This document shows, piece by piece, positions 34,595 to 45,496 of a DNA stretch of 64,000 bases. Position numbers and translations under genes: made by a program. Origin of the DNA: Micromonospora echinaurantiaca (GTDB lineage Bacteria > Actinomycetota > Actinomycetes > Mycobacteriales > Micromonosporaceae); assembly GCF_900090235.1 (NCBI RefSeq), contig NZ_LT607750.1:5447001-5511000 (forward strand). Reading direction: 5' to 3'. The notes under the pieces are model-generated. The model saw only the letters and a program-made list of their open reading frames with translations, did no database searches and was not told where the DNA came from. Positions within the stretch are counted from its first letter, which is position 1. Every line of letters starts with the position of its first letter.

Positions 34595-35475
34595 CCGCGG
34601 CGACCGGCGCCGGCGCCCGCTTCGTGCCCGGGGCGGGGCACGCCGGGCCGCCCGCGCCGGACGACCCGGCGCTGCTGGTGGCCGGCCGGAAGCTGCTGGT
34701 CGGCGCGGACGGGCGGTTCCTCCGGATCGCCGACCTGCCCGCCGGCACCGACTGGATGCCGCTCGGCACGCTCGACGGCGTCCCCGTCTGGGGCGCCGCC
34801 CGGCCGGCCGAGCACACCGGCGATCGTCCGGGCGGTGGCGAGGACGGCACCGGGCACCCGGGCCGCTGGTTGAGCTGGCGGGCGCTCGCCGCCGAGGTGC
34901 CGGAGCCGCTGGCCGCGCTGGCCGGGCGGGCCCTGCAGGTGGTCACCTGGCGGCACGCCCACCGCTGGTGCGGCGCCTGCCGGGCCGAACTGGCCGACGT
35001 GCCGGGCGAGTCGGCCCGGCGCTGCCCCGACTGCGACCTGTACGTGCCGATGCAGCTCTCCCCGGCGGTGCTGGTGGCGATCACCCGCCCCGGTCCGGCC
35101 GGCCGCCCCGACGAGCTGCTCCTGGTCCGCCACTCGTACGGGCCGACCGAGCTGTGGGCGCTGGTCGCCGGCTTCGTCGAGGCCGGCGAGACGCTGGAGG
35201 CGGCGGCGCACCGGGAGGTCGGCGAGGAGGTCGGGCTGGCCCTCGACCGGCTGACCTACTTCGGCAGCCAGCCGTGGGCGATGTCCGGCCCCGGGGTGCT
35301 GCTCGCCGGCTTCACCGCCACCGCCGCCGACCCGACCGCCGAGCCGGTCATCGACGGGCGGGAGCTGACGCAGGCGCGCTGGTTTCCGCTGGACGCGCTG
35401 CCGGCGGAGCTGCCGCCGGCGTACTCCATCTCGCGCTGGCTGATCGACGCCACGGTGACCGCGGCCCGGGGCTGA
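34591..35475 (+). CDS. nudC: NAD(+) diphosphatase / NADH pyrophosphatase (NudC-like)
   Basis: A 294-residue Nudix hydrolase that cleaves NAD(H), and in some bacteria NAD-capped RNA, to NMN and AMP. The zinc ribbon Cys127, Cys130, Cys145, Cys148 is intact. The Nudix box occupies 194-216 (GFVEAGETLEAAAHREVGEE). The NudC-specific SQPWPFPxS motif reads SQPWAMSGP at 226-234, so it is altered after the Trp. The GTG start overlaps the lipoprotein stop. Confidence 0.9.
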   Translation: MTAATGAGARFVPGAGHAGPPAPDDPALLVAGRKLLVGADGRFLRIADLPAGTDWMPLGTLDGVPVWGAARPAEHTGDRPGGGEDGTGHPGRWLSWRALAAEVPEPLAALAGRALQVVTWRHAHRWCGACRAELADVPGESARRCPDCDLYVPMQLSPAVLVAITRPGPAGRPDELLLVRHSYGPTELWALVAGFVEAGETLEAAAHREVGEEVGLALDRLTYFGSQPWAMSGPGVLLAGFTATAADPTAEPVIDGRELTQARWFPLDALPAELPPAYSISRWLIDATVTAARG

Positions 35476-35576
35476 CCGGCGACGGACGCCGCCCGGAGCC
35501 GGGCCGGGCTGACCGGCGACGGCCGTTGGCGCGACCGCGCGGGGCTGACCGGCGACGGGCGCCGCCCGGAGCCGGG
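35469..35576 (+). repeat. Direct repeats at the nudC stop codon
   Basis: GGGCTGACCGGCGACGG occurs three times (from about 35469, 35507 and 35542). The first and third copies extend over 35 bases, differing at about one position. The first copy includes the nudC stop codon, so the repeat looks like a duplicated 3' end of the gene. Confidence 0.7.
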
Positions 35577-35580
35577 TGGG

Positions 35581-37200
35581 TCAGACGCCGAGCAGGGTGC
35601 GCAGGTGGCGCGGGGGCGGGCAGTCGTGGGCGAGCATCGCGTCGTGCCAGTCGCGCACCGGCACGCCGTCCGGACGCGCGGCGGCGATCTCGGCCACCTC
35701 GCTGTAGCCGACGAAGTAGGTCGACAGCTGCGTCGAGGTGAGCAGCGCGCGCCGCCACTTGCCGGCCGCCTCCCCCTCCTCCTGGAAGCCGCGCCCGGTC
35801 ATCAACGCCATCGCCTCTGCCTCGGGCAGCTCCTCGCAGTGCACCAGCTGGTCGAGCAGCGCGTTGATGGTCATCCGCAGCTGCATCTTGAGCTGCTGCA
35901 GCCGCACCGGCAGGCCGCCGAAGCCGAGCCCGGCCATCAGCTCCTCGGCGTAGACCGCCCAGCCCTCGATGAACGGGCCGGAGCGCGCCACCGCCCGCAC
36001 CCGGGTGTCGCCGACGTAGCGGCGGGCGTGGGCGAGCTGGAGGAAGTGCCCGGGCATCGCCTCGTGCACGGTCAGGTTGCGGATCATGTGGTCGTTGTAC
36101 TCGCGGTAGAAGGATTCGATTCGGTGCGCCGGCCAGTCGGCGGGGGTCGGCGCGATGCAGTAGAAGGTGGGCACGTTCGCCGTCTCCAGCGGGCCGGGCG
36201 AGTCGCAGTAGGCGACCGCCACCCCCCGGGCGAACTCCGGCATCACCTGGATCACGCACGGGTCGTCGACCAGGGTGACCAGGTCGTGCGCGCGGACGAA
36301 GTCGCTCGCCTCGTCCAGCGTCACGCCGGCCAGGTCCACGATGGAGTGGTCGTCCGGGTGCTCGGCGGCGAGCAGGTCCAGCGCCCGGCGTACCGTCTCG
36401 TCGTCGGCCGGGCCGCCGACCAGCTCGACCGCCGCCGCGCGGATCTCCTCGGTGACCCGGTCCAGGTTGGCCCAGGCGCGGCGCTGGATCTCGGCGGCGC
36501 CCAGCTCGGTGTCCAGGGTGTGCCAGAGCCGCGCCTCCCAGCGGCGCCGGCCCAGCCGCGGGTCCCGCCCCGGGCCGGCGTCGGCGGCCAGGCCGATGCG
36601 CAGCCAGGCGACGAACTCCTCCAGCGCCGCGATGGCCGCGGTCGCCGCCGGCTCGACCCGGTCGTGCAGCGCGGGCGCCTGGTTGAGCAGCGCCGACACC
36701 TCGTCGCGGATCAGCGCCGCCGTGCCGGTGAACTGCCCGACCGCCGTCTCGGCGTGGATCCGGGGCATGTCCCGCAGCGTCGCCCGCGCCGTGGCCATCG
36801 CGTCCGGTACGGCGGCGAGCCGGCCGGCCAGGCTTTCCAGCCGGACCTCGGCCGGGGCGTACGGGCGGGCGACCAGCGCGTGCAGCAGCGGGCCGGGATT
36901 GTGCCGCAGCGGATCCCACTCGTGGGTACGGATCTCGGTCGCCTCGAACAGCGCCCGGTCGACCAGGCCGGTCAGCAGTGCGTGGTCGACCCGCTCCTCG
37001 ACGTCCAGCGCGTCGGGGTCGAGTTCGGAGAGGGCGTGCGCGGCGTCGGTCAGCATCGCCCGGTCGGCCGCCACGGCGTCGGCGGAGAGGTCCGGCAACC
37101 GGTCGTCGTACCGGTGGTCCCCCGCCGACGAGGCCAGCCCCGGCCGGCTCTCCAGCAACGCGTCGACGATCCGCTCCGCCACCACCCCGAACGACTCCAC
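35581..37200 (-). CDS. DUF885 family putative metallo-carboxypeptidase
   Basis: A 539-residue, mainly helical protein with the zinc motif HEAMPGH (His-Glu...His) near residue 378, followed by EGWAVYAEEL with the third ligand. DUF885 proteins are relatives of M3/M32-type peptidases without signal peptides. The substrate is unknown. GTG 37200 lies six bases after TAGGGT (37212-37207), pointing to a leaderless mRNA. Confidence 0.88.
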   Translation of the reverse strand: MESFGVVAERIVDALLESRPGLASSAGDHRYDDRLPDLSADAVAADRAMLTDAAHALSELDPDALDVEERVDHALLTGLVDRALFEATEIRTHEWDPLRHNPGPLLHALVARPYAPAEVRLESLAGRLAAVPDAMATARATLRDMPRIHAETAVGQFTGTAALIRDEVSALLNQAPALHDRVEPAATAAIAALEEFVAWLRIGLAADAGPGRDPRLGRRRWEARLWHTLDTELGAAEIQRRAWANLDRVTEEIRAAAVELVGGPADDETVRRALDLLAAEHPDDHSIVDLAGVTLDEASDFVRAHDLVTLVDDPCVIQVMPEFARGVAVAYCDSPGPLETANVPTFYCIAPTPADWPAHRIESFYREYNDHMIRNLTVHEAMPGHFLQLAHARRYVGDTRVRAVARSGPFIEGWAVYAEELMAGLGFGGLPVRLQQLKMQLRMTINALLDQLVHCEELPEAEAMALMTGRGFQEEGEAAGKWRRALLTSTQLSTYFVGYSEVAEIAAARPDGVPVRDWHDAMLAHDCPPPRHLRTLLGV

Positions 37201-37206
37201 CCACCG

Positions 37207-37212
37207 ACCCTA
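37207..37212 (-). promoter_or_regulatory. -10 box TAGGGT of a leaderless transcript
   Basis: TAGGGT on the minus strand, six bases before GTG 37200 of the DUF885 gene. Confidence 0.55.
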
Positions 37213-37251
37213 ACCAACCCGAGCGTCCGGCGCGCCGCACTCGTCCGGCGC

Positions 37252-37312
37252 GTTGATCATGAAGTTGTTGTCATCCGCCTCGGCGTGTCACGACAACAAC
37301 CTCATGATCAAC
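37252..37312. repeat. Palindromic intergenic element, family A copy 2
   Basis: 19-bp arms (37252-37270 and 37294-37312, core GATCATGA) with one mismatch and a 23-base loop sharing CGGCGTGTC.CGA with the copy at 15055. The mazG stop codon (37308-37310) lies inside the right arm, so the element supplies the gene's end. Confidence 0.85.
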
Positions 37313-38300
37313 CGGGCTGGTCGGGGGTGCGGGCGGTGCGTTCGGCGGCGCGGACGGCGTCGGCGTAGGCGAGGGTGGTGCGGCGGAGGGCGGCTTCGGG
37401 GTCGATTCCTGCCTCGCGTGCGGCGGCGACGGTAGCCAGCAGGCTGGCGCCGAGTCTGGCCTCGGGGTCCACCTGGGACTCGGCGAGCGGAGGCGGGACG
37501 GCCAGACCGATGCGGCCGGCGCGCTCCAGGATCTTCGCGGCCAGCGCGAGCGCGGGCTGGCTGGGCGCCACCCCGTCCAGCACCGAGCCGCGCGGCTTCT
37601 CGGCCCGCTTGATCTGCTCCCAGTTCTCGGTGATCTCGTCCAGGGTGCCCGCCTCGGCGCCGGCGAAGACGTGCGGGTTGCGCCGGATCATCTTGTCGAC
37701 CAGCCCGCCGGCCACGTCGTCGACGTTCCACCGCTCGCCCTCGGGCAGCTCCTCGGCCAACCGGGCGTGCAGCACCACCTGGAGCAGCACGTCACCCAGT
37801 TCCTCGCGGAGGGCGTCGGTGTCCCCGGCGCCGATCGCGTCGTACGCCTCGTAGCACTCCTCGAGCAGGAACCGGGCCAGGCTCTCGTGGGTCTGGGCCC
37901 GCTTCCACGGGTCACCGCCGGGCGACGCCAGCCGGTCCATCACCGCTACCGCGTCCAGCAGCCGGGCGCCGGGCGGATCCCACGAGCCGTACATCAGCTC
38001 CAGCTCGGCCAGGCCCGGCTCGCGGGCCAGCCGCAGCCCCAGCTCCCGGGCCAGCGCCTCGTCGCCGGTCGGCCCGGCCAGCCAGACCGCGGTGCCCCGC
38101 GCGGCGGCCGCGTCCAGCAGCGCGGTGGTCGCCGCGCCCTCGACCACGGTGACCTCGGCGCCCGCCGCGCGGACGGCCGTGGTCAGCTCGCTCTCCGCGC
38201 CGGCCAGCACCGGGGCCTGCCGTACGACGTCCCAGGCCGCCGCGGTCAGCAGACCGGCCGGCAGCCGGGGCGAGGTGACCAGCAGGACGATCCGGGGCAT
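37308..38300 (-). CDS. mazG: MazG-family nucleoside triphosphate pyrophosphohydrolase
   Basis: A 330-residue protein. The MazG domain starts at about residue 130 with EECYEAYDAI (147-156, EExxE) and EELGDVLLQVVLHA (166-179), the magnesium-binding acidic motifs. Residues 1-110 are a divergent extension typical of actinobacterial MazG. It removes pyrophosphate from non-canonical or excess NTPs. The gene is followed by an intergenic palindrome that contains its stop codon and preceded 2 bases upstream by the lipoprotein gene. mfd-mazG linkage is conserved in actinobacteria. Confidence 0.92.
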   Translation of the reverse strand: MPRIVLLVTSPRLPAGLLTAAAWDVVRQAPVLAGAESELTTAVRAAGAEVTVVEGAATTALLDAAAARGTAVWLAGPTGDEALARELGLRLAREPGLAELELMYGSWDPPGARLLDAVAVMDRLASPGGDPWKRAQTHESLARFLLEECYEAYDAIGAGDTDALREELGDVLLQVVLHARLAEELPEGERWNVDDVAGGLVDKMIRRNPHVFAGAEAGTLDEITENWEQIKRAEKPRGSVLDGVAPSQPALALAAKILERAGRIGLAVPPPLAESQVDPEARLGASLLATVAAAREAGIDPEAALRRTTLAYADAVRAAERTARTPDQPG

Positions 38301-38302
38301 GC

Positions 38303-39022
38303 TCAGAGGTCGGTCACCGCGTCGGAGCCGGGCTCCCCCAGCGGCACGTTGACCGCGGGAGCGCCACCGGAGAAGGTGAGCACGGGGAACTCCAGCGGGC
38401 GGTAGCGCGGGTTCACCGTGACGTCGTGGCCCTCGACCGCCTCGGCCAGCGCCTTGCGGATGGCCAACGCACCGCGCAGCTGGTCGTCGTTGAGCTGCCT
38501 ACCGGCGACCTCGTCAGTCATCTCGGCCGAGATCGCCCCGGCCTTGCGGCCCGCCGCGATCACGTCGGCGATGTCCTGCGCCGTCGGCTCTACCGGCTCG
38601 CCAACCGGCATCCCGGACAGGCAGGTGTAGAGCTCGGCCAACCGCCGCACGTAGTCGCTCTCCGGCGAGAGCCCGACCTCCTGCGCGACCTGCTGCGGCA
38701 TCGCCTGCCCGCGCGGCTGGTAGTTCCGCTCGGCCGACACCCGCTCGCACACCTCGGTCAGCACCAGCACGCTCGCCACCTGGCGACGCGCGGGCAGCTG
38801 CGGCCCGGGCAGGTCCGGCTGCTCCTCGCCGGGGCTGGGCGTGGCGGCGGAGGTCGGCGCCGGGTTCTTCACCCGCGCGTCGTCCAGCACGGCGGTGACC
38901 GCATCCTCGGTGATCCGGTGATCACCGACGTACGCGGCGACGCCGGGCTCGGCACGGCAACCGGAGAGGGCGACGAGGCCGACCGCCACGCTGGCGACGG
39001 CGACAAGACGGCGAGCACGCAT
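38303..39022 (-). CDS. SurA N-terminal-domain-like lipoprotein
   Basis: A 239-residue lipoprotein (lipobox LVALSGC, Cys22). The mature start AEPGVAAYVGDHRITEDAVTAVL resembles the N-terminal helix of SurA/PrsA-type peptidyl-prolyl isomerases, but no PPIase domain follows. The family lies between mfd and mazG in actinobacteria. ATG 39022 (MRARRLVAV) is chosen for the normal signal peptide. It is translated just before mazG, with a 2-base gap. Confidence 0.82.
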   Translation of the reverse strand: MRARRLVAVASVAVGLVALSGCRAEPGVAAYVGDHRITEDAVTAVLDDARVKNPAPTSAATPSPGEEQPDLPGPQLPARRQVASVLVLTEVCERVSAERNYQPRGQAMPQQVAQEVGLSPESDYVRRLAELYTCLSGMPVGEPVEPTAQDIADVIAAGRKAGAISAEMTDEVAGRQLNDDQLRGALAIRKALAEAVEGHDVTVNPRYRPLEFPVLTFSGGAPAVNVPLGEPGSDAVTDL

Positions 39023-39088
39023 GGGGGTCACTCTCTCACGCCAACCCACGTCGCTGTGACGCCCCCCACCTCCCCGACCGGCCGGGGT

Positions 39089-39192
39089 CCGTACAGCGCG
39101 GCGGCCGGTCCCAGGCCCGTACAGCGCGGCGGCCGGTCCCAGGCCCGTACAGCGCGGCGGCCGGTCCCAGGCCCGTGCAGCGCGGCGGCCGG
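39089..39192. repeat. 28-bp tandem repeat, 3.7 copies
   Basis: The unit CCGTACAGCGCGGCGGCC... is repeated at 39089, 39117, 39145 and (partial, one change) 39173. The first three copies are identical by eye. It lies between mfd and the lipoprotein gene, outside coding sequence, and is a candidate variable-number locus. Confidence 0.9.
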
Positions 39193-39215
39193 GGAGGGCG
39201 TGGCGCCCTCCCCGG
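39189..39215 (-). terminator. mfd terminator hairpin
   Basis: Perfect 12-bp stem CCGGGGAGGGCG / CGCCCTCCCCGG with a 3-base loop, 21 bases after the mfd stop. Confidence 0.85.
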
Positions 39216-39235
39216 TCGAGCCGGGCTCGTCCCGG

Positions 39236-42883
<3,648 letters not shown>

Positions 42884-43236
42884 GTGATCACTTCCGTGGG
42901 GAGTCGGCACGCGTGGACAGGCACACGACAGATGCCCCTCGTCCGGCCGGACGGGGGGTGCACGACTGCCAGCCTATCTCCGCCGCCCGACACCCCACCC
43001 CCTTCCCGCGCCCTCCGAACCGGAAGGACCCGCCGGAGCACCGGCGCGGTGAACCGTCCCGCGCCCCGCGCCCCGCGCCCCGCGCTCGATCCTGGATGTA
43101 GTGGCCTTCGACACGCAGCGAGGCCACTACATCCAGGAAATTGCGCGATCTTGGACCGGCAGATGCCGTCGGGCCCGGCCGGGAACGCGACCAGGGACGC
43201 TTGACCGGGTCGGCGGCTTCATGATCGGGTTTTGTC
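42884..43236. other. Intergenic region between divergent genes, with palindrome
   Basis: About 350 bases without a gene. It contains the mfd ribosome binding site, short GCCCCGC direct repeats (about 43060-43083) and the family B palindrome at 43081-43147. No clear promoter pair was picked. Confidence 0.5.
43081..43147. repeat. Palindromic intergenic element, family B copy 2
   Basis: The core arms CCTGGATGTAGTGGCCT (43091-43107) and its complement (43121-43137) are perfect over 17 bp with a 13-base loop; imperfect pairing extends outward to CGCGC/GCGCG. The same core occurs at 13092-13106. Confidence 0.85.
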
Positions 43237-44160
43237 ATGGCTGAGGAGTGGCGGGCGCAGTTCGACGCGGAGGTGAGCTTCGCCAACGGCGGCGGGCTAC
43301 GGACGGACGGGTTCCGGCTGGACATCCCCGGCCGGGAGATCAGCGACGCCGACCTGGGCGCGCTCCTGGTGCGGCACCTCGGCCTGTTGATGGTCGCCGA
43401 GGTACGGATCAGCAACAAGACGATCATCCAGGAGCCGCACAAGGGCGGCCGCGGCCTGGCCGCCACCGAGGGCGCGACGGCCGGTGGGGCGCGGCGGCTG
43501 GTGGAGCTGAGCTACGTGATCAGCGACGGAATGGTCACCCTGCCCGGCTGGCCGGCGCCGCGGATCGGTGACTGGCTGACCTTTGCGGCGTCCCGGGGGA
43601 ACTACGCGCCGGGCACCGAGTTCCGGGTGGCCCGGGTCGACATGATCGCCAACACCGGCACCTACCTGGACACTCCCGCGCACCGCTGGGCCGACGGGGC
43701 CGACCTGTCCGGGGTGCCGCTGGACCGCCTCGCCGACCTGCCCGGCATCGTGGTGCGGGTGCCCGCCGGCACCCGGGCGATCGACCAGCTGATGCTGGCC
43801 CCGTACGACGTCGCCGGGCGCGCGGTGCTGCTGCACACCGGCTGGGACGCGCACTTCGGCACCGACCGGTACGGCGCGCCGGAGGCGCCCCACCTGACTG
43901 GGGAGGCCGCTCGGGCGCTGGCCGAGGCGGGCGCGGCGCTGGTCGGCATCGACTCGATCAACATCGACGACATGAGCCCGGCGGCCGGCGGCGAACGCCC
44001 CGCACACAGCAGCCTGCTCGCCGCCGGCATCCCGATCGTGGAACACCTGACGGGTCTGGATGAGCTGCCGCCGGACGGCTTCCGGTTCACCGCCGCCCCG
44101 CCGCGGGTCGCCGGCATGGGTACCTTCCCGGTCCGCGCCTTCGCCCTCGTCGACGCCTGA
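43237..44160 (+). CDS. Cyclase-family hydrolase (KynB-like) fused to a small conserved N-terminal domain
   Basis: A 307-residue protein. Residues 1-67 (EEWRAQFDAEVSFANGGG ... VAEVRISNKTIIQEPHKG) resemble a small conserved actinobacterial protein often found as a separate gene. Residues 85-307 are a cyclase/formamidase fold (RLVELSYVISDGMVTLPG). The metal motif HxGTHxDxPxH reads NTGTYLDTPAH here, so two expected His are replaced (Asn and Tyr) while Asp and the last His remain. This suggests altered metal binding or a different reaction. The substrate is unknown. The gene is single. Confidence 0.8.
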   Translation: MAEEWRAQFDAEVSFANGGGLRTDGFRLDIPGREISDADLGALLVRHLGLLMVAEVRISNKTIIQEPHKGGRGLAATEGATAGGARRLVELSYVISDGMVTLPGWPAPRIGDWLTFAASRGNYAPGTEFRVARVDMIANTGTYLDTPAHRWADGADLSGVPLDRLADLPGIVVRVPAGTRAIDQLMLAPYDVAGRAVLLHTGWDAHFGTDRYGAPEAPHLTGEAARALAEAGAALVGIDSINIDDMSPAAGGERPAHSSLLAAGIPIVEHLTGLDELPPDGFRFTAAPPRVAGMGTFPVRAFALVDA

Positions 44161-44189
44161 CCACCCCCGCTGGCCCGGGGCCGGCTTGT

Positions 44190-44266
44190 AGATCCACACG
44201 AGATTGGCGATATGGCGGTATCCGCCGCGCGTGGATACCGCCATATCCCGGACATGGAGTGGATCT
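44190..44266. repeat. Long intergenic palindrome, family C
   Basis: The inner stem is perfect over 15 bp (GATATGGCGGTATCC, 44209-44223, with 44233-44247) around a 9-base loop. An outer 8-bp stem (AGATCCAC 44190-44197 with 44259-44266) encloses it. It lies between convergent genes and may double as terminator. Confidence 0.85.
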
Positions 44267-44284
44267 CGCGGCCCTGCCGGGTGG

Positions 44285-45325
44285 TCAGTAGCGGACGCTG
44301 ATGCGGCGCGCGACGGCGTCGACGCGGATCTCGCCGCCGTAGGGCACGATCAGTTGCGGGTCGGTGTGGCCGAGGTCGACGTCGAAGACCAGCACCGCGT
44401 CCGGGGCGTACTCGGCGAACGCCCGGGTCACCGCCGCCCGCTGCTCCGCCGCGTAGGCCTGCCGCTGCTCGGGGGTGTGCGGCCGCGCGAAATCCCAGGC
44501 CTTGGCCCGGCCGACCACGGCGGCCGGGAAGGTGGCCAGCAGGCCGCGCTCGCCGAGGTTGCGCAGGATCCGGTAGACCTCGGTGCCCGGCGGCAGCTCC
44601 TCGGAGGTCTCGATCAGGAAGACCGAGCCGGCCAGCTCGGCGGCCGGGGCGACCCGGTCGGCGGCGAGCAGCCAGTGCAGGATCTCCAGGTTGCCGCCCC
44701 AGGTGCGTCCCTCGACCACCCGCTCGGGTCCCTGCCAGCTCCAACCGCTGCCCGGGAACATCAGCGGCTCATCCGCCAGCGACGCCGGGTCCTGCCAGTC
44801 GTTGGGCTGGTCGCCCCACTCCGTCGCCGGGGTCAGCTCGTACCAGCCGGAGGTGAACAGGGCGGCGCGCAGCGAGTCGAAGGTCAGCGGGTGTGGCGAG
44901 CCGGGCCGGCCGAGGTGAACCAGCACCGACCCGCCGTGGTAGCTCACGATGCCCAGCCGGTGCAGGTGGTTGAGCACGTTGGTGTTGTCCGAGTAGCCGT
45001 AGTAGGGCTTCGGGTTGGCCCGTAGCACCGCGTCGTCCAGGTGCGGGGTGACCGTGATCAGGTCGTCGCCGCCCACGGTGGCCAGTACGGCGGTCACCGA
45101 CGGGTCGGCGAAGGCGGCGGTCAGGTCCCGGGCCCGGTCGCGCGGGTCGGCGCCCATCACCCGGGTGGTCGGGTACTCCACCGGTTCCAGGCCGAACTCC
45201 TCCCGCAGCCGGCGCAGGCCCAGCTCGTACACGTGGGGGAAGAGACCCGGCAGGCCGGCGGAGGGTGAGACGACCGCGACCCGGTCGCCGGGTCGCGGCT
45301 TGGGGGGATAACTGAGCGGCGTCAT
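44285..45325 (-). CDS. S66-family LD-carboxypeptidase-like serine peptidase
   Basis: A 346-residue protein of the LdcA/MccF family. The nucleophile elbow YYGYSDNT gives Ser112. TWGGNLEIL in the second half and [15 protein letters not shown] near the C-terminus supply the Glu and His positions. LdcA members trim muropeptide tetrapeptides during peptidoglycan recycling; MccF-like members cleave microcin-type conjugates and give self-immunity. The length and the YGYSDNTN form suggest the MccF-like branch, but this is uncertain. There is no signal peptide, so it acts in the cytoplasm. Confidence 0.85.
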   Translation of the reverse strand: MTPLSYPPKPRPGDRVAVVSPSAGLPGLFPHVYELGLRRLREEFGLEPVEYPTTRVMGADPRDRARDLTAAFADPSVTAVLATVGGDDLITVTPHLDDAVLRANPKPYYGYSDNTNVLNHLHRLGIVSYHGGSVLVHLGRPGSPHPLTFDSLRAALFTSGWYELTPATEWGDQPNDWQDPASLADEPLMFPGSGWSWQGPERVVEGRTWGGNLEILHWLLAADRVAPAAELAGSVFLIETSEELPPGTEVYRILRNLGERGLLATFPAAVVGRAKAWDFARPHTPEQRQAYAAEQRAAVTRAFAEYAPDAVLVFDVDLGHTDPQLIVPYGGEIRVDAVARRISVRY

Positions 45326-45441
45326 GATCGAACGCTAACCGGCCGGTCGAGCGGTTTCCGGCCGGCAAAGAAGCATGAGTCCGGCAAATCCCGTCATAGG
45401 CTGAGGTTCAGGCCCCCTCCTTCCCGCCGGGGCCACGCGGA

Positions 45442-45471
45442 TACGATCCAGGGAGTCGGACAGCGCTGTCC
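45442..45471 (+). promoter_or_regulatory. ppc -10 box and adjacent perfect palindrome
   Basis: TACGAT at 45442-45447 is a plausible -10. GGACAGCGCTGTCC (45458-45471), a perfect 14-bp palindrome, starts about ten bases later, where transcription should begin. It could be an operator for ppc; no regulator is encoded nearby. Confidence 0.4.
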
Positions 45472-45496
45472 TTCGTACTCGCGTAAGGAGCGCACC

